DNA of 64,000 bases, taken from Cephalotus follicularis. Taxonomy: Eukaryota > Streptophyta > Magnoliopsida > Oxalidales > Cephalotaceae. Of the stretch, positions 53,735 to 63,804 are shown piece after piece (the first letter of the stretch is position 1; each line of letters starts with the position of its first letter). The stretch spans positions 280,671 through 344,670 of the forward strand of contig BDDD01000371.1 in assembly GCA_001972305.1 (NCBI GenBank). The letters run 5' to 3'. The position numbers and the translations under genes were made by a program. The notes under the pieces were generated by a model. It had not been told where the DNA came from. It searched no databases and saw nothing but the letters and a program-made list of their open reading frames with translations.

Positions 53735-54607
53735 TCAATCACAAAGATGATGATCAACCTCATCAGAAGAATCTGTAGGTTTGCAACTACATAAATGATG
53801 GTTTACCTCAATAGGAGAATCTGCAGGTCTACAACCCAACATGTTAGTCCCATCAAGAAGGTCAAGTACATATTTTCTTTGGGAGATCAAAATACCACTA
53901 TTTGATCTAGCCACCTCAATCCCAAGAAAGTATTTTAGTGGACCCAAGTATTTGATCTCAAATTCCTTGGCTAAGGCAAATTTGAGCTTGGATACTTCTG
54001 CCTCATCATTGCCTGTCACTACTATGTCATCAACATAAACAATAAGGACTGTAATTCTTTCTCTGATTCGTTTAACAAACATAGTGTAATCCGCTTGACT
54101 TTGCTTATATCCAAACTCTAGCATAGCCTTGCGAAATCTACCAAACCAGGCTCTTGGAGACTGCTTCAATCCATACAGGGCTTTCTTCAATTTGCATACC
54201 TTTCCTTCAGTTAGCTGAGATGAAAAACAAGGAGGAATATCCATATACACCTCCTCCTCAAGCTCTCCATGAAGAAATGCATTTTTTACATCTAACTGTT
54301 GTAGATTCCATCCAAGGTTTGCAGCACAAGATAGAAACACCCTTACAGAATTCATTTTTGCTACAGGAGCAAATGTTTCATGGTAATCAATTCCGTATGT
54401 TTGAGTGAAGCCCTTTGCAACCAAACGAGCTTTGAATCTCTCCACAATTCCATCTGCTTTTTGTTTTATAGTAAATACCCATTTGCATCCCACTGTCTTC
54501 TTTCCATGCGGTAAAGAAACTAACTCCCATGTATCATTCTTTTCAAAGCTGACATTTCCTCTATCATGGCATTCTTCCATTTTGGATCTGTAATGGCTTC
54601 TTTCCAA
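53735..54607 (-). pseudogene. element G reverse transcriptase (290-codon open frame)
   Basis: Open on the minus strand and well conserved: [79 protein letters not shown], catalytic VYVDDIVVTGND near 54030, then YFLGIEVARSNSGILISQRK. A short duplicated segment (RPADSPIEVNHHLCSCKPTD) near its end precedes the stop. It is only the C-terminal part of a polyprotein, now cut off from gag and protease. By length alone it might encode a folded reverse transcriptase, but no start or promoter serves it. Confidence 0.8.
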
Positions 54608-54753
54608 CCCTCAAGAATAGATACTGAGGACAACGAAGAAAGAAAAGCATGATATGTAGAAGACAGCCTTTTGTAAGACACAAAGTTAGAAATAGGATGT
54701 TGTTTACAAGCTCTAACCCCTTTTCTGTGAGCAATACGTTTATTTAAGTCATT

Positions 54754-54941
54754 TGTTAAGAGTTATAAGCAATTAGTGGCTATATTCTCTTTATTTTTCC
54801 TTATTTGTCATTTTTCCTTATTTGTTATTTTTCCTTATTTGCTATATGTCCAGGTTCTATGAATCTGAGTATTTCATTAATATAAATACATAAGACCGTG
54901 TGATTAGAAAATACACAAGTCAAATTCTCTGATTTGCAACA
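54754..54941 (+). repeat. element A5 5' LTR
   Basis: TGTTAAGAGTTATAAGC...GATTTGCAACA, 188 bp. About three copies of 'tttttccttatttgt' against about two in the 3' LTR. The primer site TGGTATCAGAGA lies at 54942-54953. Confidence 0.9.
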
Positions 54942-55267
54942 TGGTATCAGAGAATTCTTAACACAAAAAAAAACATATACGAAAAAAAAACGAATTTTTC
55001 TGTTTCAAGCGCCGATCATCGGAATTTTTCTGGTTAGTCGCCGATCATCTGAATTTTTCTGGTTAGTCGCCGATCTGGGTTGGAATGATGAATCTTTCTG
55101 GTCTTGATGTTACTGTACTTGTTTTTTTTTATGATTTGGTGTTGATGTGAAGCCGTGAAGCCGTGAAGCCCTTTGCCATGGTTGTATTTTGTGTGTGGGG
55201 TTGTTGATGGCGTTGTCTTTGGTGATTGTGATAGTTTTGACGTTATAGTATTGCTTGGTGTTTTACA

Positions 55268-56450
55268 ATGGCTGAAACTAAAGTTCTTTCTGTGACTCCC
55301 TCACCGAATGAGACAGTTAATGTTACTATTACCTCCATTAAACTGAGAGGGAGTTCTAATTATTTGTTGTGGGCTCAAGCGGTTGAGATATATATTATGG
55401 CTAAAAAGAAACTCAAGTTTCTTAACTCTGATCCTCCGGCACCTGATGCTAGTGGATATGAAAATTGGATGCAGGAAAACGCATTGATTTTGATATGATT
55501 GTGGAACAGCATGGAACCTGAGATTGCTGTAAATGTAATATTTCATAATACAGCTAAGAGTGTCTGGGATGATTTGAAAGACACCTATTCTCAATACAAG
55601 AATATGAATAGGGTGTATGATCTTTATGACAAATGTTTCATCTTCGCAAATCTGATAATCCTCTACATGATTATTATAGCACTTTCAAGGGTCTTGCTGA
55701 GGAATTAAATGTATTTCAGCCTATCACCAATGATATTGATAAACTTAAGGCACATCGAAATGAATTTCTGGTTTCTAAATTTCTCGTTGGCCTAGATCCT
55801 GATCTTCAAAAGATAAAAGGACATATTCTTGCTGGTGAGACTGTCCCATCTCTTACAGATACCTTCTCTCGACTTCAACGTGTTGCTTATCCTATGCAGC
55901 ACGAGTCCTCTCCCAAGGAAAACTCATCCTTTACTGTTGGTCGGGGTCGGGGCCGTAGCCGTGGTTCCGGGGGAGATCGTGGTGCTAAGATTTGTCGTGG
56001 TAGTTCTTTTGGTGACAGACCACCTAGGTAGTGTAGTTACTGTGGTAAGAATGGTCATACTATAGACTATTGTTGGGACAAGCATGGCAAGCCAGATTGG
56101 GCACCTCAGACAGCTAATCATGCAGTGGTAGATGGTGGTCATGATAGTGTTTCATCTGTAGATACTTCACAGGGTCTAATATCGGGTGGTAGTTCTACTT
56201 CACAATGTGATGATCTTTCTCAGATTTTGCGACGTTTACAGACTCTTGAGCCATCTCATAACACAGCTGTTGGGTCAACCTCCTCGGCTACTCTTGCTCA
56301 TGCAGGTACATCTGCCTTCTTTACCTCCACTACTCCGCCCTGGATTATTGATTCTGGGGCATCTTCTCACATGACTGGTAAGTCATCTTTGTTCACCTCT
56401 TTACATCATGTTAACCAGTCTTCATCTGTTATACTTGCTAATGGCTGATC
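55268..56450 (+). pseudogene. element A5 gag and protease
   Basis: ATG at 55268. TGA at 55496-55498 replaces a Trp codon. A one-base deletion near 55632 ('gacaaatg' against 'gacaaaatg' in other copies) shifts the frame. TAG at about 56029 falls just before the zinc knuckle CSYCGKNGHTIDYCWD, and TGA at about 56446 lies inside the protease. The protease site PWIIDSGASSHMTGKSS (about 56340-56390) is intact. The domain order is capsid, Gly/Arg-rich spacer, knuckle, Ser-rich spacer, protease, as in A2. Confidence 0.85.
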
Positions 56451-56499
56451 CACTTCCGTATCAGGGTATGGTAATATTTCTCCAACTTCCTCCATTAAT

Positions 56500-58006
56500 C
56501 TGTCATCCGTCCTACATGTTCTTCAATTACCGTTAAATCTTCTTTTGTTAGTCAGTTAACTAAGTCCTTACATTGCTCAGTAACATTCTTTCCGACTCAT
56601 TGTGTTTTTCAGGACCTTCACACGAGGAAGACGATTGGTGGAGGGCATGAGAAAGATGGATTGTACTATCTTGACTGTGGAGCTGTTACTTCTTCTGCTG
56701 CTGTTGCTTCTGGTGGTGGTGTGACTCCTTTTCAGTGGCATTGTCGGTTAGGTCATTTGTCTTTAGCTCGGTTAAAGCTAATTTTTCCATCTTTTAAGTC
56801 AGTGTCTAAGATAGAATGTGAAGCCTGCGAGTTGGGTAAACATCATCGTACTTCCTATCCTCCTCATACTATGGCTCGTAGTTTGTCGTTATTTGATTTA
56901 GTCCATTCGGACATCTGGGGTCCTTGTCGTGTCCGGAATAGAAAGGGTTCAAGTATTTTGTCACCTTTGTGGACGACCACTCTCGTCTCGCTTGGCTATA
57001 TATGTTAAAGGACAGGTCTGAGTTTCTTTCCGTATTTCAAAATTTTTATAATGAAATAAAAACGCAGTTTTGTATGTCTATTAAAGTTTTGCGTTCTGAT
57101 AATGCTTTGGAATATATACAAAATGAGACTTCTAGTTTTTGTGTAGCACAAGGTATGATTCATCAGACTAGTTGTTCGTACACGTCTCAACAAAACGGGG
57201 TGGCGGAACGTAAAAATAGACATTTGCTTGAGGTGGCTCGTACTATTATGATGCATATGCATGTTTCAAAACAATTTTGGTGTGAAGGAGTTCTTACTGC
57301 ATGTTATTTGATTAATCGCATGCCATCTTCTGTTCTTGCATACAAGTCTCCTTTTTCTATTATTTTCCCCCATCAACCGGTTTTTCACTTACCTCCTCGT
57401 GTTTTTGGGTGTATTTATTTTGTTCACAATTTACATATTACCACTGATAAACTTTCCCCTAGATCTACTAAATGTGTTTTTCTTGGTTATTCTCGTACCC
57501 AGAAAGGTTATAAGTGTTATAACCCTATAGGGCAAAAGTATTTTGTCAGTGCTGATGTGACATTTTTTGAAGGCCATTCTTATTTTGGTCCATCTCCTAC
57601 GGTTCCCAGGGATGTTTGGCAGGTGTCATCTACTCCACCTATTCCTACCTTGATTCCTTTTTCAGATACTCCTAGTAGGTCGTCTCCACCATTTGAGTTC
57701 TATGACCAGGTCTATCAACGGCGGCAGAAGACTCCTTCCCAGACAGAGATACCATCAGCTCCAATCGTATCGATTCCACCACCGTCGTGTTCCTCTGGTG
57801 AAGTTCCACCATCTTCCTCCTTTAATGATCTTCCCATTGAGTTGCGAAAAGGTAAACGTTCTCTCACTAAAAGATCTAATCTTATTTATTCCATTGATAA
57901 CTATGTTTCTATTTCTTTGCCATCATTTGTCCACGCATTGGCCTTATCCTTGTCTACTACATCTCTACCGAAAAACTATGTTGAGGCCCTCCGTATTCCG
58001 GGGTAA
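56500..58006 (+). pseudogene. element A5 gag-pre-integrase and integrase
   Basis: A frameshift near 56535 precedes the gag-pre-integrase domain (FQWHCRLGHLSLARLKLIFP; CEACELGKHHRTSYPPHTM). A lost base near 56946 breaks integrase at RNRKG. From 56969 to 58006 the frame is open (DDHSRLAWLYMLKDRSEFLS; VLRSDNALEYIQNET; NGVAERKNRHLLEVARTIMM; KCVFLGYSRTQKGYKCYNPI; linker). It ends at a stop after VEALRIPG, caused by the deletion shared with A4. Confidence 0.85.
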
Positions 58007-58014
58007 AGGAGGCC

Positions 58015-58697
58015 ATGGATGTGGAAATAGATGTTCTTTTATCTTGTAATAAATGGAGTTTAGTGGATTTACCACCTGGTAAGGATCTTGTTCGGTGTCG
58101 ATGGGTGTATACTATTAAGTACCATTCTGACGGGTCTGTTGAGTGGCTCAAAGCTCGTCTGGTTGCCAAGGGGTATACTCAGACTTATGGTGTTGACTAT
58201 TTTGAGACCTTGTCCTCGGTTGCTCGGTTGAACTCAGTGCGTTTAATCATTTCTTTGGCTGTTAACTTTGATTGGCCGTTATTTTAGTTGGATATCAAAA
58301 ATGCTTTCTTATATGGTGACCTTAGTGAGGAAGTTTATATGGAGCAACCTCCAGGTTATGTTGCTCATGAGGAGAATGAAACTCGGGTGTGCAGACTACA
58401 AAAGGCAATTTATGGTCTCAAACAGTCTCCTACGGCTTTGTTTGAGAAATTTAGTGCAACGTGCTATCATGTGGCTTCTCACAGTGGTACTCTGATCATT
58501 CTGTGTTTGTTCGTCGTCATAATGGTAAATTGGTTGTATTAGTTGTTTATGTGGATGATATAATTGTCTCATGTGATGATGTAGCAGGTATCATAGAAGT
58601 AAAGTCTTATTTACAATAACACTTTCAGACTAAGGACCTGGGTGATCTCCATTATTTTCTTGGTATTGAGGTTGTAAGAAGTAAGAAAGGACTCAGT
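58015..58697 (+). pseudogene. element A5 reverse transcriptase
   Basis: [20 protein letters not shown] and [20 protein letters not shown] are present. TAG at 58285-58287 replaces a Gln codon before [21 protein letters not shown] frameshift near 58460 (after [15 protein letters not shown]) and a TAA near 58617 (Gln in relatives) follow. The catalytic motif is readable near 58545 as VYVDDIIVSCDD. Confidence 0.83.
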
Positions 58698-59498
58698 TTG
58701 TCCCAAAGGAAATATGTGTTAGATTTGTTGTCTGAAACTGGTATGCTTGGTTGCAAACCAATTGATATTCCTATGGATCCTCACCAAAAGTTTGGGATTG
58801 ATGATGGTAGTCCTCTCACGGATGTTCACCAGTATAGGAGTTTGATTGGGAAGTTGATTTATCTTACTGTTACCAGACCTGACATTTCCTTTGCAATGGG
58901 AGTACTAAGTCAGTTTATGCAGGCTCCACAGAAAGCTCATTGGGATGCTGCCATTCGAATATTTCGCTATCTGAAGAGTGCTCCTGGAAAAGGTTTGATA
59001 TATCATCCCAATCAGCATATGGATCGTGTTGCATATTGCGATGCTGATTGGGCAGGTTCGGCAAGTGATCGTTGGTCTACTGCGGGTTATTGTACCTTTG
59101 TTGGTGGTAATTTGGTGTCGTGGCGTAGTAAAAAGCAAACTAATGTTGCAAGGTCAAGTGCTGAAGCTGAGTATAGGGCAATGGCACATACCACTGCTGA
59201 GTTGATGTGGCTCCGATCTCTACTTCTTGAAATGAGTCTTTTAATTTCAAAGCCGATGAAAATGTTTTGTGATAATCAGACGGCTATGTACATAGCTAGT
59301 AATCCAGTCTATCACGAGCGGACCAAACACATTGAAGTGGATTGTCACTTTGTACGTGATGCGGTTATGAAGAAACTACTTGAGACTCCATTTGTATCTT
59401 CATCGTGTCAACTGGCAGATGTTCTCACAAAGTCACTATTTGCTCCTAACTGTCGCATGTGCTGTAACAAGCTGAGCATGGGTGATTTATATGTCTAG
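58698..59498 (+). CDS. element A5 end of reverse transcriptase and RNase H (open 266 codons)
   Basis: Open from SQRKYVLDLLSETGMLGCKP through RNase H: YCDADWAGSASDRWSTAGYC, ARSSAEAEYRAMAHTTAELM, FCDNQTAMYIASNP, HERTKHIEVDCHFVRDAVMK, DVLTKSLFAPNC and a TAG 12 bases before the polypurine tract. The catalytic acidic residues of RNase H are all in place. The Met start is only the first in frame; in life this is the C-terminus of the gag-pol polyprotein, so it is not a stand-alone gene. Confidence 0.82.
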   Translation: MSQRKYVLDLLSETGMLGCKPIDIPMDPHQKFGIDDGSPLTDVHQYRSLIGKLIYLTVTRPDISFAMGVLSQFMQAPQKAHWDAAIRIFRYLKSAPGKGLIYHPNQHMDRVAYCDADWAGSASDRWSTAGYCTFVGGNLVSWRSKKQTNVARSSAEAEYRAMAHTTAELMWLRSLLLEMSLLISKPMKMFCDNQTAMYIASNPVYHERTKHIEVDCHFVRDAVMKKLLETPFVSSSCQLADVLTKSLFAPNCRMCCNKLSMGDLYV

Positions 59499-59510
59499 CT
59501 TGAGGGGGAG

Positions 59511-59679
59511 TGTTAAGAGATAAGCAATTAGTGGCTATATTCTCTTTATTTTTTCTTATTTGTTATTCTTGCTTATTTGCTATATGTCCAGGTTCTATGA
59601 ATCTGAGTATTTCATTAATATAAATACATAACACTGTGTGATTAGAAAACATACAAGTCAAATTCTCTTATTTGCAACA
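59511..59679 (+). repeat. element A5 3' LTR
   Basis: TGTTAAGAGATAAGC...TTATTTGCAACA, 169 bp, followed by the TCATT duplication. Confidence 0.9.
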
Positions 59680-59684
59680 TCATT

Positions 59685-60528
59685 GACAGAAGGATTGACA
59701 TTACCTAACATCAAAGGAGATGGAGATGGAGATGGATCTGAGTCCAGGGTTGTTAATTGCTCTGGGTGCACATGAATGAACTTTTCAATCTGATTCTTTC
59801 TCTTTCTCCTAGAATAAATGATTAAGTCCTTTCCCACTTGTGTCTGAGTTGCTCTTGCATCCTCTTCTGCGACACATTTCTCACTCCCCCCTTGCTATAA
59901 TTCTCATTCTCCCCCTCAACATAAGTAGTATCATTAATCAAAGATGAGTTAGAGGGAATCTCTTCCTCAATAATATGACTAGTAATAGGGGGAAAAACCT
60001 CCTCCGCAATATAATTCTCCCTCAGAAGAGATGACAGATAGAACGACTCTTTTTCATGAAAGGTGACAGTCATGGTAACAAAGAGTTTGTGAGAAGAGGG
60101 ATGGCAACACTTGTATCCCTTTTGAATATGGAAAAACCAAGGAAGACACAACAAATAGCTCTAGGATCAAGTTTGTCAAGGAAAGGAGTAGAATTATGAA
60201 CAAAACAAACACAACCAAAGACTTTTGGTGGGAGATATGAGACAAGAGAAGCATCTGGTAAAAGTGATACAGGTGTTTTGAAATCAAGTACACTAGATGG
60301 AAGCCTATTAATCAAATAAGAAACAGTTTGCACTGCATCTACCCAATAAGATTTAGTAACACTCATAGAGAACATAATTGACCTTGTGACCTCTAAAAGG
60401 TGTCTATTTTTCCTTTCTAGGATACCATTTTGTTCAGGGTTACTGACACATGAGGTTTGGTGAATTATACCATTCTCATCTAGATAAGTATGAAATTTTC
60501 CATCCATGTATTCAGTACCATTATCACT
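59685..60528 (-). pseudogene. element G integrase and linker
   Basis: Minus strand. 60507-60070 is open: QNGILERKNRHLLEVTRSIM, SVTKSYWVDAVQTVSYLINR, LPPKVFGCVCFVHNSTPFLD and CCVFLGFS. A lost base near 60130 moves to 60154-59822 (IQKGYKCCHPSSHKLFVTMT, then a Ser/Glu-rich linker). The part right of 60528 (LRSDNG of the core) is cut by the family-B LTR. Confidence 0.8.
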
Positions 60529-61221
60529 GTTAGATAAGGATAAATTAGGTTTAAGGGTAATTAGTCTTTATATCAAATTGTACCTCACTATAAATATGTA
60601 GTTAGTGCAGACTAATTTATCTGATACTTTTGCTCTCTCAATTCTGATTAACATGGTATCAGAGACTAGGTCAAATTCATATTTAAAAAAAAAAGGCCAA
60701 AAAAAAAAATAACCCTAGCGCACAGCGCCCCATGCCTTCGTCGGCGCCGGCAAGCCTTCCTCAGTGCATCGCACAGGCCGCTCTTCCCCTCCGGCCGGTC
60801 GATTACTCCGACGACACCTCCTATCTGCACTATCTCTTCTTCAGCACGTGCACTCGACGCCGATCTCCAAACCCTACGGTATCCTCGACCCTCCAGCACC
60901 GATCTTGCGCCGATCTCGACCCTCCGGATAGAGAATCTTCTGATATTGTGCCGATCTCCACGGTTACAATGAATTTTTTGGCTGGTTTTTTGTTGATGCT
61001 GTTGTTGATCTTGTGGGATGGTGTTGATGTGCTGCGAAGCCATTTTTTGCCACAACTGTGAACTGAGTTGGTTGATGTATTTACCACTTGTGAGTCGGTA
61101 CTCCTTTTGTGGTTGGTTTTGCTTGTAGTTGACCTGTTCAGCGGATGTGAGGTCATTTTTTGTTTGTTTATTGTGTGTCTTCATTGATTTAGTAGCTGTG
61201 GATATAGTAGTATGGAGTTGA
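60529..61221 (+). mobile_element. family-B-like LTR, primer site and leader, 3' part missing
   Basis: LTR 60529-60653 (TGTTAGATAAGGATAAATT...CTGATTAACA), primer site TGGTATCAGAGA (60654-60665), and GC-rich leader with 'taaccctagcgcacagcgcc', the inverse of the B leader near 31260-31290. No gag follows; at about 61222 it passes into an RNase H tail of another family. The minus-strand frame 60666-61229 over the leader has no family resemblance. Confidence 0.75.
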
Positions 61222-61437
61222 GTTTGCAATCCGGTTCAACATGATAGAATAAAGCATATTGAAATTGACAGGCACTTCATTAAAGAGAATTTAGACCAGA
61301 AACTAATTTGCACACCTTTTGTGAGCTCGAAGAATCAATTAGCGGATGTAATCACTAAGGGGTTGAGTTGTAAAAGTTTAATTGTATTGTATGCAAGTTG
61401 GGCATGCGAAATATCTATGCATCAACTTGAGGGGGAG
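61222..61437 (+). pseudogene. RNase H tail of a plus-strand family-F copy
   Basis: NPVQHDRIKHIEIDRHFIKE, then QKLICTPFVSSKNQLADVIT-KGLS, a frameshift near 61372, and the end motif before the polypurine tract TTGAGGGGGAG (about 61427-61437). It has the same C-terminal structure as G. Confidence 0.75.
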
Positions 61438-61590
61438 TGTACAGTTACCTATAATTTAGGATGAGTTACCTATAAGTTAGAAGTTGTTACAATTTGTAAT
61501 TAATACTTAGATTACATTAGATCTTGTATTAACCCTATAAATTAAGGGCTTTAGTAGTCAACAAATCTATCAATAAAATATTATTCTACA
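61438..61590 (+). repeat. family-F LTR, plus strand
   Basis: TGTACAGTTACCTATAATTT...ATTATTCTACA, 153 bp. The inverse match is the LTR at 63653-63804. It abuts the integrase of the minus-strand F copy. Confidence 0.82.
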
Positions 61591-62006
61591 GACATAAAAT
61601 ATCTATGACTAGTATGGGACACAGAGCGAGAAAGACCCCACAAATCAAAGTGTATAATGGAAAAAGGAACAAGACTTTTATTCAAACTCAAAGGATAAGA
61701 AGAATGAGTATCTTTTGCTAGTTCACAGTCATCACAAACAAACTCTCTTTGATTACAAGTCTAAGCTAATTTAGGAAATAAAACAGATAAAACCCAAAAA
61801 GAAGGGTGACCAAGACACGTATGCCACTGGTGCAGAAGAGAAAGGTTGCTATCAGTTTGAGTCAGATGAGCAAGAGACTTTGCACAGGTCGATGCAAGGC
61901 TGCAATCCAGATAGTAAAGTCCGTCTTGTACTCTACCAGAGCCGATCATTCTCCCTATGCCCAGTTCCTGAAAGACACAGTGGGTACAAAAAAAGTTACA
62001 CGACAA
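61591..62006 (-). pseudogene. element F gag-pre-integrase and integrase start
   Basis: Minus strand, shifted from the gag-protease frame: CVFQELGIGRMIGSGRVQDG, LLHQWHTCLGHPSFWVLSVL, a TAG at 61761, then DDCELAKDTHSSYPLSLNKS and IHFDLWGLSRS, where the first integrase Asp is in HFD. The frame ends at the LTR border. Confidence 0.72.
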
Positions 62007-63382
62007 TTGAGATCCAAAGTAATGCGATAGATTGAAAGTAAATTCACACGAAGGTTAGGAACATGAAGTACAGAGGACAAAGAAATGGTAGGAGTACAGT
62101 AAACAAGACATTTTCCAGACACGAGTGATAGAGAACCATTAGCAACTCGAATTTTATCTTTACCAGAACAAGGGGTATAAGAATCAAATACCTCAGAAGA
62201 ACTAGTCATATAATCATTGGCGCCGGAATCAAGACATCGGGAAGACTTGTGTGAAGCGGACCTATTATAGATGCCGGAAACTATACATGATTGTGCAAGG
62301 TTAGAAGTGCCATTGGCAAATCCATTGGAAGAGGAACTCGTAGAAGACAGTCCAGGCTGCTGAGAAATCAGACATTGAAGAGCAAGGATCTAATCGAAGG
62401 ATAAGACTGGAGTAGGATCAGAAATAGCAACTAAACCAGCACCAAATGAACCCTTATAGAAATGAGTCTGAGAGGTGGATCTACCCCCAGAACTGAATCT
62501 ACCACCCCTAATGTCGGATCGACCTCCCTGTCCCCTAGGACGGTCATGTAGCTTAAAGCATGTCTCCCGAGTATGGTTGTCTTTGTTACAATGATCACAG
62601 TGGCGCACAGCTTTGTCAGCGTGATTGCTGACAGAATCAGAAACAGAAAGAGATGGTCGAGACATTTTGATCAGAGCAGAACGGTAAGGAGGGCCAGAAG
62701 GCAACATAGAACTGCGAAGAGTCTCCTCATGCTGAACCATGTTATCAGCTTCCCGTAATGTGGGAAACTGCACTCTACCAAGAACTTGAACCCGAATCTG
62801 ATCAAACTCAGGATTAAGGCCAGCGAAAAACTCATAAACTCTCTCCTTCTATTTATCCTTCTGATAAGTAACCAGTTCCTCGGGAATAGAGGGCTTATGA
62901 GTACGATAAGCATCAAGCTACTGCCAGAAGTGAGTGAGAGTAGAGTAATAAGTAGCAAGAGACAACTCCCCCTGCCGCATCTCCCGAGCTAGCTTACTTA
63001 TTTCATAAGCCTGAGCATAACTGTTCCCCTGAGAAAATTGTTGGGTAATAGCATCCCAAACATCCTTTGCAGAGTCCATCATCATGTACTGCGGGCTAAG
63101 TGTAGGCTCAATTGAATTCAGCAACCAAGACATGACCAAGGCATCCTCACATAACCACTTCTCATCATTACCCACAGTTGGTCTAGGAGTGCTTCCAGTT
63201 AAATACCCAACAAGTTTAGTAGCTCTAACGGAAAGCATACATGCTTTGGACCAAGGCAGATAATTGGTCCCATTAAATTTAATAGAGCTAATCGGAAGTG
63301 ATGGGTTAAAGGTCCGAGCTCGACTAACATTAGCAACCATAACCGTATTAAGGGTGAAACTACTATCATAATTCTCATCCAT
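61955..63382 (-). pseudogene. element F gag-protease frame with in-frame stops
   Basis: One frame runs from ATG 63382 to about 61955 (476 codons), broken only by stops at 62918-62920, near 62850 and at 62390. Gag: FNGTNYLPWSKACMLSVRAT, LCEDALVMSWLLNSIEPTLS, AKDVWDAITQQFSQGNSYAQ. The zinc knuckle CDHCNKDNHTRETC lies near 62575. The protease site CLDSGANDYMTSSSEVF lies near 62210-62240 and LHVPNLRVNLLSI follows. It would be a gag-protease precursor; the stops disable it. The lack of frameshifts suggests it decayed later than its neighbours. Confidence 0.8.
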
Positions 63383-63652
63383 AGGTCACAAACGAGCCTC
63401 AAACAACAACAAAGCAACCACCGAGTAATAGGAGAGCAAAACTGAAAACATAGTACAAAAAAAAAACAATCCAAAAATGCGTGTCTGATCACTGGTGAGG
63501 CGCGTCGGTGCAGAGGTGGCCTGCGGCTGAGGTTTCGTCACTGGCATCCTTGAGTTCAACAATGGTGGTGCCAGAAATAAGTCGAAACCAGAAAAAAGGC
63601 GTGAACATGACTAAAAGAAAATCCCAATAACAGGGATTTGTCTCTGATACCA

Positions 63653-63804
63653 TGTAGAATAATATTTCATTGATATCTTGTTGACTACTAAAGCCCTAAA
63701 TTTATAGGGCTAATACAAAATCTAATGTAATCTAAGTATTAATTACAAATTGTAACAACTCCTAACATATAGGTAACTCATCCTAAATTATAGATAATTG
63801 TACA
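63653..63804 (-). repeat. element F 5' LTR
   Basis: Plus-strand TGTAGAATAATATTTCATTG...GATAATTGTACA, 152 bp. Confidence 0.82.

Larger units (their letters stand above)
54754..59679 (+). mobile_element. copia element 'A5', complete with LTRs and perfect target duplication
   Basis: 4926 bp flanked by TCATT on both sides (54749-54753, 59680-59684). 5' LTR 54754-54941, primer site, leader, gag, protease, integrase, reverse transcriptase, RNase H, polypurine tract (TTGAGGGGGAG, 59500-59510), 3' LTR 59511-59679. It is inserted in the linker of G. It has at least five stops or frameshifts, so it is not autonomous. Confidence 0.92.
52846..60528 (-). mobile_element. copia element 'G', 5'-truncated, split by A5
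   Basis: Minus strand: integrase (60528-60070), linker (60060-59685, then 54748-54608), reverse transcriptase, RNase H, polypurine tract (53031-53042) and 3' LTR 52846-53030. A5 is inserted at TCATT in the linker. The 5' part ends at 60528, within LRSDNGTEY of integrase, exactly where a family-B LTR starts. Gag, protease and 5' LTR are not in the window. Confidence 0.8.
61591..63804 (-). mobile_element. copia element 'F', minus strand, truncated in integrase
   Basis: LTR 63653-63804, primer site 63641-63652 (complement of TCTCTGATACCA), leader, gag from 63382, protease, gag-pre-integrase and start of integrase to 61591. The remainder is missing; the plus-strand F tail lies directly beyond. 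Confidence 0.8.

Noticed and set aside
60666..61229. 187-codon frame on the minus strand over a family-B leader
   Set aside because: It is antisense to an LTR-primer site-leader unit, with biased composition and no recognised family.
52846..61437. The idea that G and the F copies are parts of one element
   Set aside because: Their RNase H tails are similar, but the LTRs differ (TGTTAATGTATATAAACA type against TGTACAGTTACC type), so they are separate families.
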